A stretch of DNA of 64,000 bases from Engraulis encrasicolus (Eukaryota > Chordata > Actinopteri > Clupeiformes > Engraulidae): contig NC_085869.1 of assembly GCF_034702125.1 (NCBI RefSeq), positions 11,344,123 to 11,408,122 on the forward strand, read 5' to 3'. The notes beneath the pieces are model-generated. The model searched no databases and was not told the DNA's origin. It was given only the letters and a program-made list of their open reading frames with translations. Shown here piece by piece: positions 25,640 through 36,620 of the stretch (position 1 is its first letter; the number at the start of each line of letters is the position of its first letter). Made by a program: the position numbers and the translations under genes.

Positions 25640-25873
25640 GGGTCAAAGACGTCCAAAAAGGAACTGTCATTCAGTGTAACGGATACCTTCTGCTGACTGT
25701 AACTGTAAAAAACATGACTCTTTTTATTATTTTTTTCCAGTAAATTCATGAAAGCCTCGGATGTCATCCATTTACTTGAAACTATTTAAAAATCATGTTT
25801 TTTTTTACAGTTACAGTCAGCAGAAGGTATCCGTTACACTGAATGACAGTTCCTTTTTGGACGTCTTTGACCC
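25640..25873. repeat. Hairpin with ~78-bp near-perfect arms
   Basis: GGGTCAAAGACGTCCAAAAA through GTAACGGATACCTTCTGC and TACAGTTACAGTC-type sequence are inverted at 25793-25873. The loop is ~75 bp. Confidence 0.9.
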
Positions 25874-26027
25874 ACGCACACACCAACAATAGCTGCGTCC
25901 TCAAGAGTAGAATCAAGGAGTGCCATATACATCAGCATCCATACATCCTCTTCCTTGTACACAGACGCTACACATGCAGCATGATGGATCACTGTGGAGT
26001 CCCACTCGCACAGAAACGCAAAGACGC

Positions 26028-26232
26028 ACACAGACACAGAAGCACAGACAGAAGCACAGACACAGAAGCACAGACACAGAAGCACAGTCACAGAAGCACA
26101 GACACAGAAGCACAGACACAGAAGCACAGACACAGAAGCACAGACACAGAAGCACAGACACAGAAGCACAGACACAGAAGCACAGACACAGAAGCACAGA
26201 CACAGAAGCACAGACACAGAAGCACAGACACA
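26028..26232 (+). repeat. 14-bp minisatellite
   Basis: About fourteen copies of AGACACAGAAGCAC with two variant units near its start (AGACAGAAGCAC and AGTCACAGAAGCAC). Confidence 0.92.
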
Positions 26233-26379
26233 CACGCACACAGACACACACACACACAGACTGAGACATGCACACAGACACACACACACAGCTTCATGGG
26301 CCGGTTATGGCCTCCTCTTCCCCCTGACTGTGGGTAACTGCTCGACCGGGGCCCAATAACACAGGCAAGCCATCGATCC

Positions 26380-27479
26380 AGGGAGAGGGAGGGAGAGAAG
26401 GAGAGAGGGGAGGGGAGGGAGCGAGAGAGGGGAGGGGAGGGGAGGGCTGCGATCATGGAAACAGGACACAACCTCTTGCCGGCCGGCACAGCGCAGTGTA
26501 GTGAGCCTTTACATGCATGCAGACAGGCCAGCCGGATGGTGGGCAGGCAGGCATGCTGGCAGCAGAGAAACCACTCAATAACCCGTCATCACGTGGGTGG
26601 GGGTGGAGCGGGGAAGTCAATACTGCAAGCTCATGGCCCATGAGCAAAGTCCTGACTGACTACACAGTGAAATGGCCCGTGAGCGACTGACCTATAGTGA
26701 AATGAAAAAAAAAGAAGAGCTATGCACTGTCTGAGAGTGATGAGATTTCAATGTGGCACCTCATTCCCCATCTTCCTGACAACAATATCTGGTCTATGAT
26801 TATTGTATACATGTGGCACCACAGCAAAATTGCCTTTTCACAATACCCCAAAAAACTTGAACAAAGTATAGGAAAGTCGATTCCAGAGCCACTGACACCT
26901 TTGGATGAACCTGTGACAGTCATCTGAAAGGCCCCCCTACTAAATAAAGAGGACCCAATCACCCCTCCTTTCCCCCCGCACCCCACCCCCGTCAACAAAA
27001 TGTCTATTTCCATTGAATGACACTAAAAAAAAATCAGTTTATCCAGGTAGAATTACAGAGCAAAAGTCTGATGTCTGCAAGAGGTTTCTGTTAAAATTGG
27101 GGAAAGCTCACACAAAAGAAGAGCACACAAAGTTAGACATTACCTTTTTGTTATCGATTCACAGATTCCAACGGATGATTCCAAAACCATGACAATACCA
27201 TCCAGGATTAAATGTTAACCTAGCACGATTGACCTGCGTTAGCAACAGCAACTGCAGCAGCGAACCAAGCGCAGTATGGTATTATATGGGGGACAGCCCT
27301 TGTGTGCTTTCTGGGTGTGTGACAGTGACACTATCGCAATCCGGCGGCAGTCAGACTGAAGTCCACCTGCGGGTGAGGTGACCATATGGCCGGCGACACC
27401 TCTATTGATTCATCCACTTCTTGCCAAGCCATCAAGCCCAATCCTTCGCTTGGGGACTCAAGGGAGTCGCTCAGTCACT
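26380..27479. other. No gene or clear repeat recognised
   Basis: Apart from GGGGA-rich sequence at 26380-26450, I see neither coding signature nor repeat structure. Confidence 0.5.
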
Positions 27480-27624
27480 CCAAGCAGGGACGCCAACAAG
27501 GGGGGGGGGGGACAAAAGGAGTCAGTTGACAGGGGCCCATGGAGAGAGAGGTGGCCCAGAATTGTTTTTTTAGTTACGTCCTAGCATCACTATAAGAGGG
27601 TATGTCCATCCGACCGTCAATCCT

Positions 27625-27705
<81 letters not shown>

Positions 27706-27870
27706 AACACATTCTTGAAATTGTCATTCCCTCCTGAGTCAACAAGGCGTCAGTGCATAGACTGACGCATCTTTGTCCGCCTGTTGGACTTGTTATTACT
27801 ATGTACTGGATGGGGAGGCCTTTCAGATGAGTTTGCCCTGGGCCCAGCGAAAGCTGTCAGCAGCCCCGTC
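27480..27870 (+). repeat. Dispersed repeat copy 1 (GGCCC-rich)
   Basis: The stretch GGCCTTTCAGATGAGTTTGC-CCTGGGCCCAGC and AAAGCTGTCAGC matches 51519-51665. The left part (GGAGTCAGTTGACAGGGGCCC) also corresponds. A (TCTG)n tract separates them here. Confidence 0.65.
27625..27706 (+). repeat. (TCTG)n microsatellite
   Basis: About twenty TCTG units. Confidence 0.96.
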
Positions 27871-28080
27871 TCCGAGGCGCCAAATCAGGCAGCCATTGGG
27901 AAGCTATGGGAAGTACTGAAGCAAAGTCAGCCACAGTGTCACGGGGGCTTTAGCCTGTTAACATCAAAGGGAACTTGCAAGCAAAATAGGAACCCTGCCG
28001 GCCCTATTCAAAGTGACTTGCATCGGACAGGTATGGCCGCAGGCAAACTGCTCGTCGAGGAATGCCTGGAGGTCTCACGA

Positions 28081-28104
28081 GACACACACACACACACACA
28101 CAAT

Positions 28105-28136
<32 letters not shown>

Positions 28137-28267
28137 TGCAGATAAGCAACATGGTACAGCAAGCCCTCCTCCAAATGAAACAGAGCAGGCACCACCTGAC
28201 ATCGTGATTTGACTTGCAAATTCAAGCTCAGCTGATGACTGGCTGTAAAGCTGGAGTGTGGTAAAGC

Positions 28268-28335
<68 letters not shown>
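28081..28335 (+). repeat. (CA)n and (GA)n microsatellites
   Basis: CA at 28082-28132, and pure GA at 28269-28335. Confidence 0.95.
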
Positions 28336-28338
<3 letters not shown>

Positions 28339-28659
28339 ACCTACTTGTGCTCAGATGAGCACAACCTGTTGAAGAAAATCTGCCCTTTGAGGTGTATAAA
28401 AGCTAAATGGCAACAGGTGAACTTCAGCGGTTCAGCCAATAAATTGAGTTAGCTGCACTAGCAATGCAATTTCATTACCCATTTAGCCTGTACCGTCTTC
28501 AGCTCTGGGTGGCCTCAGTTATGCCAAGCCTGGCACCATGCCAGTGCCACACACCGTTGGACAACACAGCTGGTAGGCGGCACCTGCTGCCTCCAGTCCC
28601 CCACCTTGATGGTGGTGCTCCCTTGTTAACCAGGTTTTGGCATGCAAGCATGAACAGGC

Positions 28660-28873
28660 TAGGCATGCACCGTTGTGAATTGTTTGGCCAATACCAATAT
28701 CCAATATTATTAATATTACTGTGTTATGGCCGATAACCTATATCGAGATAGATAGAGATTTAGGTTTTTTTTTTTGAGAAAATTTTAGTATTTTTAGTAT
28801 TTCATATCGGACAGATGCGTTAAAAAATGTGTAATATCGGCCCATTAAGATGCAGATATATCGTGCATCCCTA
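28660..28873. mobile_element. hAT-type MITE, 214 bp
   Basis: Ends TAGGCATGCAC and GTGCATCCCTA. Flanks are GAACAGGC (28652-28659) and GAACAGAC (28874-28881), an 8-bp TSD with one mismatch. Confidence 0.8.
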
Positions 28874-28901
28874 GAACAGACACTCCTATTGCCATTCCCA
28901 A

Positions 28902-29000
28902 NNNNNNNNNNNNNNNNNNNNNNNNNNNNNNNNNNNNNNNNNNNNNNNNNNNNNNNNNNNNNNNNNNNNNNNNNNNNNNNNNNNNNNNNNNNNNNNNNNN
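28902..29000. other. Assembly gap (99 N)
   Basis: A run of N. The sequence GCATCCCTAGAACAGACACTCC occurs both just before (28865) and immediately after (29001) the gap. Confidence 1.
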
Positions 29001-29704
29001 GCATCCCTAGAACAGACACTCCGATTGCCTCAAGATCCCAAACATGGACAGAGATGCATCTAAAAAAAACCCCTGCTTCTATGAGTTCTTTCAACAGGGA
29101 CCCAGCCTATGGCATTACAAACAAACTCTAGTCTAGGCCCCATCCGGTACTAGCTTACTCATTATTCATAACACGTTAGAGCTCGCCCAATACCCTTCTG
29201 CGCGTAATCTTACAGATGCAGCTCAATAACACAGCCCCCGGATCATTCACAATATGTTAGTAATCTGCCAATTCCCTTCTGCGAGTAAACTGAACAGAAT
29301 TTACCATTCTTGTCAAACACAATTCTTGTGCATGTAGAGACGTGCACCGTCAGTGAGCATGAATCTGCAGCCTATGCACCGTTCTCATTTTCCAGCTTAG
29401 CGCTTTCCTCGAGCTGCTAGACTGCTCCTCTTTCCACCCCTCTCTCTCTCCACCTCTACTCGCTCTCTCTCTCCCTCCCTCGCTCACGCTCTCTCGCCAT
29501 CTCCGTCTCTCTCTGTGTCTCTCGCTTGGTTTTCACTTCTCACACCTCAGTTCATTTGTGCCAAGTCAGCGGGTGGTGAGTCAGAGTCTGGAGCTGCCTG
29601 GAAGGCTCCCACTCTACTCTGCTCTACCAGAGATGGGAGACCAAGAGCTGCAGACTACTGCTGCTGTCACCCACCCACCTACCTCCACCACCATCACAGT
29701 CATC

Positions 29705-29827
29705 ACTTGCACCACTACTACTACTACCACCACCACCACCACCACCACCATCACCATCATCACCTCCCACCAGGTCTTCAGCACTGTGTCTGTTGCACAC
29801 CTACAACGTCTGCCCAAAGTAGCAGAA

Positions 29828-29905
<78 letters not shown>
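29705..29905 (+). repeat. (ACT)/(CAC)n and (GA)n tracts
   Basis: Trinucleotide repeats 29710-29763, and GA 29833-29900. His- or Thr-rich frames are artefacts. Confidence 0.93.
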
Positions 29906-29908
<3 letters not shown>

Positions 29909-30071
29909 ACGAAAGCTTGAGAATGTCAAATGACTGGATAGAAATGGTGATGTTCATGTAACCTGCGAAGCCTACTGTGTGTCTACTGTGTGTCTACTAT
30001 GATGCCTGCCTGATGCCACTTCCCACCACCACTGAGGAATACCGCAGGAGAAAAAAGGAACACAAATCCTA

Positions 30072-30265
30072 GGGAATGTCAAACGGCTGGGAAAAGACCA
30101 ATGATGCTCATGGAGAATAACCTATGCAATAACACTGCAGGAAGGCACCATTAGGCAGTACTGTGTCAAACGGCTGGGAAAAGGCTGGGAAAAGACCAAT
30201 GATGCTCATCCATGGAGAACAACCTATGCAATAACACTGCAGGAAGGCACCTTTAGGCAGTACTT
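30072..30265 (+). repeat. Tandem ~90-bp duplication
   Basis: TCAAACGGCTGGGAAAAGAC through GCAGGAAGGCACC and TTAGGCAGTACT occur twice, with a small extra GGCTGGGAAAA in the second copy. Confidence 0.88.
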
Positions 30266-31590
30266 CCAGCTCCAGCTAAAGCAATGGGACTCATTGGGTC
30301 ACTGCCTATGCCTACAAGCTCTGCAGACGGCACTATCAGAAGAGCTGGCGAGCAAAGAGAGCCACACCAGAGATTCTTTAAGTATATAGAGGTATGCCAA
30401 CATAATAGGTTTCTATGGGCACCTAACGTGACCAGGTTCCGGTCTGCCTAAAGGAGCGTGTCATAATGCTCCTAGCATTGAATAGAACAGTCCTTAGGTC
30501 TGCCTGGTCTGCCTAAAGGGGGATTTCCCCCCTCCCCCCCCTTCCAATAATAGAACCCGGAAACAATGGGCCAATGGAACCTCTCTCTCTCTACTCTCTC
30601 TGACCACACTACCGCTCCCATCCACCCTGCCCTGCTGCCCTGGGATACACCCTTGCCTTCACACAGACAAAAGAGGAACATGAGACGCATGGAAAAAGGG
30701 ACCGAAATCAATGAACAGTGGTGCACCATATCTCTCTATTTTAGTGCTACGAAGGCAGAGGGGCATGCATGACTCACAGAGATTGCTCCATGCCTTACAG
30801 ACAGTCACTGGCACCAAGTGTAACCGGTCGAATTTTTACTCTGCGTTGGGTGTTGACATGGAGATGGAATAAAGATGACTCCGAGACCGGTGAAGATCCA
30901 TGTTTTACTGACGAGCTTTGTAACATCACAGACACAACACAAGTCACCACAGGGCTTACATGGCTGCTCTCCCACTCCTCTTCCCAAGGGATACACAAAC
31001 TGGCTTTTTTTCTTCCATGGCAACATATGGCTGGCACATCATACTAACCTGGGGTTACGCAAACAGGGAATGTCCCAGTTCTGAGGGGCTGTTGGCGAGC
31101 GTGTCGGCCAGAAATGTCATTCCACTTTTGGCTATTTCAGGGACAGCGTACGGATGTGGCGGCGTGACCCCATTTCTTTCCTCCGACTTAAAAAAAATAA
31201 AATTTCTAAAAAAAAGGGACACATCGACCGGACTGACAAGTGTAAACATCAGCACAGTGTTTCCTGCTCTGCTATCAGAGCAGAGGGATGAAGGACACAT
31301 ACTGTGCTCAGGGAGGACATCGCTTCCTGTGAGTATATGTGTGCGCAATGTGAGGCAGCTTAGATACGCCAGACTGCCAGCACCCAAGAGACAGAGAGCA
31401 ACCTGTAACCCACATACAGACATATAACTTACAGGACCTGAAACCGCTGTCATACTTAGTCCAGCTAAGAATACACATTGACTTGTGCTGCTGACAAAAC
31501 ACTTTGTTCTCTTTCCTGATTCTACTCTAAATTATACCACCTCAGAAAAACAGTGTTTTAAAAACTAGGCTAGGCCTTCAAGGATGGATG

Positions 31591-32007
31591 CCTGCCTGCC
31601 TGCCTGCGATATTTTCTTTCCCCTAGTATGGCGACGCCACAGATAGCCAAATTCGGCTCTGATTGGTCGAACTTCCAGGATGGCTAGACTTAAGCACCGA
31701 AGATGGGGGAGTCTTGAAGCAGAAAACATGGCGCCACTCGCCACTCTAAAGCTCAATTTAGGATAGGTGCCCTGACCAAAACCATCCCTAAACCTGACCC
31801 GTCAGTGAAGCAATGTTTCTGCTGCGAAGAACAGCGAAATAAGCACAGGATTGGCAAATTTGTTGCGAAATTGTGCCCAACCACCCCTTAACCCTACCTG
31901 TCACAGGGCAATGAGTGGAGCTGCCCTGAGTTCGACCAATCCGAGGCCAAGTTTGGCTATCTGTGGCATCGCCATATCAGGGGGAAAAAATAGCGGCCTG
32001 CCTGCCC
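31591..32007. mobile_element. MITE with ~75-bp TIR
   Basis: CCTGCCTGCCTGCGATATTT, then ATGGCGACGCCACAGATAGC and CTCTGATTGGTCGAACT at the left are inverted at the right end (AGTTCGACCAATCCGAG to GCGGCCTGCCTGC). Confidence 0.8.
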
Positions 32008-32078
32008 GCTTGGCTCTCTGATTCACAGCCATGGGCCTGTTGTGAGGGGAAGTAAAGCAACACATTTGGAGGAGAGCC

Positions 32079-32387
32079 ACCAGAGAAGGAGAGAGGAGAG
32101 GAGAGGAGAGGAGAGGGGAAGAGGAGAGAAGAAGAGGGGAAGAGGAGATAAGGAGAAGAGAAGAGGAGATAAGGAGAAGAGAAGAGAAGAGAAGAGAAGA
32201 GAAGAGAAGAGAAGAGGAGAGAAGAGAAGAGAAGAGAAGAGGAGAGAAGAGGAGAGAAGAGAAGAGAAGAGAAGAGAAGAGAAGAGAAGAAGGGAGAAAA
32301 GGAGAGAAGAGGAGAGAAGAGGAGAGAAGAGAAGAGAAGAGAAGAGAAGAGAAGAGAAGAGAAGAGAAGAGAAGAGAAGAGAAGAGT
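32079..32387 (+). repeat. (GAGAA)n / (GAGAG)n polypurine tract
   Basis: About 300 bp of GAGAA with GAGAG and GATAAG variants, entirely purine but for two T. Confidence 0.95.
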
Positions 32388-32705
32388 CCCATATGGAGGC
32401 ACTGCAGATGGCCCTGTATGAGGTGTAGCCAAGCCAGCCAGCGAAAGCCCTTTTTTTAACAATGAGGTTAAATATAGTAGGCTAGTCTATGGACGTAAAC
32501 ACAAGAACACAACAGGCTTGTGTGATCTACATAGTGCCCCCAAAAGACAGCAATAAACACATTTTTCACATTTGTTGTGTATCACCAAATGAGTTGCCAT
32601 TTTAATTGATACAGTAGCTAAGTTATTGCTTTCCAACCTTCAGGCAACTTTTGACACCACACCACCGGCATTACTGACTTCTCCATAACCCTGCTCTGCT
32701 AACCA

Positions 32706-32832
32706 GGGGTGCATTTCTGGAAAGCGTAGTTGTTAGCAGTTAGCAACTTGGGTAGTTGCCAATGGGAAATTACATTGCAACCAACAAAGTAGCTAACATA
32801 GTTAGCAACTACGCTTTCCAGAAATGCACCCC
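32706..32832. mobile_element. Hairpin MITE, 127 bp
   Basis: GGGGTGCATTTCTGGAAAGC and GTAGTTG at the left are complemented exactly by CAACTACGCTTTCCAGAAAT-GCACCCC at the right. Confidence 0.85.
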
Positions 32833-32873
32833 AGGGCGGTGGATTAATAGCTGATGCACTGAGGTTTGGTCAG

Positions 32874-32876
<3 letters not shown>

Positions 32877-32957
<81 letters not shown>

Positions 32958-33028
32958 GAGAGAGAGACAGAGACAGAGACAGACAGAGAGACAGAGAGAG
33001 AGACAGACAGAGAGACAGAGAGAGAGAT

Positions 33029-33070
<42 letters not shown>
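32877..33070 (+). repeat. (GA)n and (GACA)n tract
   Basis: GA at 32877-32911, then alternating GACA and GA blocks to 33070. Confidence 0.95.
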
Positions 33071-33345
33071 GATAGGTGACGGGGTGGATAAGGACATGGA
33101 ACAGGGTGGATACAAACATGCAGAGAAGAGTAGATGTGAGAGGCAGAAACAGAGAGAGGGATGAAGGGAAAGGGAGAGAAGGGAAGAGGGGATGAGGGAG
33201 GAGAGAATGGTCGGGTGAGAGGAGAGAAGAGGAGAGAGCAGATGGTCAGGGTTTATTTTGATCTTACAGTACGGTGCCCCTGTGTGAGAGAAGTGAAGCT
33301 CTCTCTCTCTCCATCTGAACTCCCAACGGCTATCTTTTGGAATTC

Positions 33346-33380
33346 CAACACACACACAGACCCACACACACAAACGCGTG

Positions 33381-33433
<53 letters not shown>

Positions 33434-33673
33434 TTTAATTTTGACAATACGCCAATCAACTGTCTCAACCTTGTTCTGCCAAAGCATCCGAGTGATCTGT
33501 GATGTGTTGTTCTTTCACTAATTAGCTTCCCCAGCTAGCTACAGCTACAGCAGGAGACAGACTGTCTCTCCAGCTCAAGGACAAGGCTCACTGCAACTTT
33601 AATCTCTTCAAAAGCAAAAGCAAAACACATTCACAGTCTGCTTCACACGCACGCGCACACACACGCACACATC

Positions 33674-33706
<33 letters not shown>
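33346..33706 (+). repeat. (CA)n tracts
   Basis: CA at 33346-33432 and 33681-33706. Confidence 0.93.
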
Positions 33707-33708
<2 letters not shown>

Positions 33709-34589
33709 TCCACCTTGCTTCACAGATCATACACGTACACGCACACTGTGAGCGAATGAGCTCGCACGCACGTACGGTTCACAGCAAGCAATGTTACTGC
33801 CTTACGACGAGCCAAGCAAAACGGAATGTCTGCACTAAAGGTCTCTCCTGCACAGATAGTCTCTGACTAGGCACTTAGACAGCAATAGGCAATGCAGGCA
33901 ATACAGCAATGCTGAGGCTGCCACCCAAATCCAAACAAAGTTAGGCCTTACACACGAGGACATCTCCAACTTCCAAAATGGTGTAGTGTAATATACAGAG
34001 GGCAATTTAAGTACTAAGTAATGGAAGAAATGGTGAGTGAGTAAGTGTGTAATAGACCATGTCTTCCCATCTTCAGTTAGATGCCTAAAGAATATCACTT
34101 CCAGACCAAATGTGGCCCCATGATATACGCCACTCCATCAGTGGCACGCTGTTAACTACCATAGTACTACTCTACTATGACAGTAACTCATCCTTTAGTA
34201 ATGCACTTAAACTTGGCAAGTGGCATTCTGGTAACAGCACATTTACAATGCGGTGTCTTAAACGGGTTAAAAAAAACATTTGGAGATCAACTGGAGTGAA
34301 CTTCCAATCAAAGCAATGTGGCCAAATCTCCAACACTGAATAAATCAGTGACGGCCTAAATTAGAGTGGCTGCTCAGTACTCACTAATTGCTCTAAAAAG
34401 TCATTGGGCGTAGAGACCTCTCCATATATCTCTCTCTGTGTATTGATTGGATTGTGAGGCCGTGGGCAAAGGGAGCTCTAATAGGCAGCATGGGGGTGAA
34501 ATGGGGAACTTCATGTCGGAATGGAGTCCAGCTTTTTTTTTGGTTTTGTTTCACAACCCAAGTTATTTTTTCAGGATTCTGTCTGAACC

Positions 34590-34706
34590 CAGGGTTCCCA
34601 CACCTTATTCATGAACAAATTCAAGCACTTTTCAAACACTTTCAAGGACCAAATTTTCAGTTTTCCAGCATCTTTAGTAGGTTGTGGGAACCATGTGGGA
34701 ACCCTG
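34590..34706. mobile_element. Short MITE, 117 bp
   Basis: CAGGGTTCCCACA and TGTGGGAACCCTG ends with TGAACC on both sides. The interior CAAGCACTTTTCAAACACTT is typical of fish copies. A related fragment is near 57848. Confidence 0.75.
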
Positions 34707-34734
34707 TGAACCATAACTGTGTTCAGTCATTGCA

Positions 34735-34860
34735 CATATGCACATGTGCAATGTCTTTGTGTCTTCTTCTGTAATTTTGTATAGGTACGCTACTTGACAC
34801 CTTAATTTCCCTCGGGATCAATAAATGATTCTCTACTCTACTCTACTACTCAGTAAGTTT
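34735..34860 (+). mobile_element. LINE-like 3' tail with CTACT repeats
   Basis: TTAATTTCCCTCGGGATCAATAAATG runs into (CTACT)n, typical of a short non-LTR retroelement 3' end. A similar tail is at 46838-46930 (TTAAATTTCCCTATTGGGAT then TTTGAC repeats). Confidence 0.55.
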
Positions 34861-36039
34861 GATGGGCTGGATTTGTGCCTTCCTTGTTTGTTTGCAGATC
34901 ATGACAGTATTGCAAAAGCACAATTTAATCCATCAATCCAGACGGATCCCCTGGGACAGGGTTTTTACGATAAGCCAGGGATTTGAAACCCATCACTCAC
35001 TTACTACTAAGGCTAGTTTATTGTCTTAACAAATACCGGTAAAAAACAATTTGTTTCTCCAACGATCTACAGTCCTACAGCAAAACCCTGCAGGCAATGG
35101 CACACATATTGGTTTAGAGATCAATCAAAAAAAGAGGATTGTTTTCATGCATATTCCTTTCCAGCTGTTTATTAACCTGCAGCTGCTGCTGTTGCATAAC
35201 AACAAACATCATACAGCTTTTTATTTCAGTGGGGCACAGGCCAGTAAACCAACAGAGCGCTCGCTCTGTAATGGCAACTGAGGATCAATTTAACATTGTG
35301 GTTGTCAGACTGATTTAGTTTATCTGTGAAGGGATCATGTTGTGAATGGCTACTCTACTAAGTCCCAGGTAGGCTTAGATAAAAAAAGCCACCCAATGGT
35401 GTCCTAAAAGATTGATTTACATCGACATGTAGGCCTATCACTCTTCTCCCAAAGCCAGCACTGGTGCACTGACTTGGGTATTGTTAACACAGGCCATTTC
35501 ACTGCAAATTGGTGTTATAAGGACATATCAGACAGCCATTCAAATTCGAGCTGTTCAATAAACAGTTGGGCAAGTTGTTCAGCCATTGTAAAACCAGCGA
35601 TGGACCTTGCCTCCGTCTCGCCTGATTTCTACATCACTTCATCCTTCTGTACCCTACCCATGCCACATACCTACACCCAATTGCAGTGCGTTGTTGACAA
35701 GTGCATCTTCTGTTGTCAGATTACCTTTCATAAGTCGTTAGTCCATTCGCCCCAAAACAATACCAGCAAAAGCCACGAATAGTGTCCCCTGAGGATATCG
35801 CAGGCATGAAATAATTAGGCTATGCGATGAGAATACAAATATGATACTGATGACTTTGATGACATTTGCCCCATCTATGCACTGACTGAAACGTAAGATC
35901 ATGTACGAGCTGTCCCTGACCTAAAATTAGAGGAACACGGATGAAGATATCCATGGCAACGTTACATTATCAGTAGGTGTCCCTTGTCAACTGCTTTTCT
36001 TAGCATTAAAACAAAAAGAAAGAGATGGACAGGAGGACT
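34861..36039. other. Unassigned unique sequence
   Basis: No microsatellites or recognised elements. Short frames have no recognisable motif. It could be intron of the putative minus-strand gene starting near 36.5 kb. Confidence 0.4.
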
Positions 36040-36620
36040 GTTGACAAAGGTTACCTCTCAGCATCCTGTTGTCGAACGTTGACGTTGAAATCCGTTTGTC
36101 TGCTAACGACCCCTCAATTAATGTTAAATTGTCAGACTTAACAGTAACCAAGTCATTTTGACTTCGGGTCGGATGTCTTGTTAGGAAAAATACCCTCAAA
36201 ATTTGACACGTGTCTGACGTCGTTCCCGCTGGCTATCGGAAGAAATGCCACGCCAGAGAAGCTAAGTTAGCTGTCGTACAGAACAGAGTTAGTATGATGA
36301 TCAAAACGTAGCAGTCACCTTGTGCGGAAACTGTACAAATGAAACAACCAGTGCAACATAAACATTTTCACCTACCAGAATCTATGAACGGGTAGCCATC
36401 CTTTTGCTCATCCGCTGGAATTCAGTCAAAGTTAAAAATCCACGTCCCCGTGCGTGCTAGTCTGGTTGAATCGGTTGCTGGCAGCTTCGTTCGACCAGTC
36501 GACTGCTCATCTGTATTTTAGCTAACGCTAGCCAGTTGACTTCTAACGGAGAACAGACAGAATGTCACTCCAGTTCGGTCACATGCCATGGAATAACTAT
36601 TGCCTATACTTCGTCGCGAC
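36040..36620 (-). promoter_or_regulatory. Candidate promoter / 5' UTR exon region
   Basis: This stretch is free of microsatellites and richer in CpG than its surroundings. On the minus strand it has two plausible splice donors: TTCTG/GTAGGTG (boundary near 36377) and AGAG/GTAACC (near 36048). The second follows ATGCTGAGA. It also holds a GACGTCA (CRE-like) next to ACACGTGT (E-box) near 36210-36225. In other vertebrates the gene after ITGAV in the same direction is FAM171B, but I do not recognise its signal peptide or domain here. The start of an unidentified minus-strand gene is possible but unproven. Confidence 0.3.

Noticed and set aside
26028..26232. CRISPR-like regular array
   Set aside because: The 14-bp units are head-to-tail without spacers, in a vertebrate genome. 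It is a minisatellite.
30769..31453. Overlapping ORFs near 30.8-31.4 kb as a gene
   Set aside because: Both strands are open with unrelated products and no recognisable domain or codon pattern.
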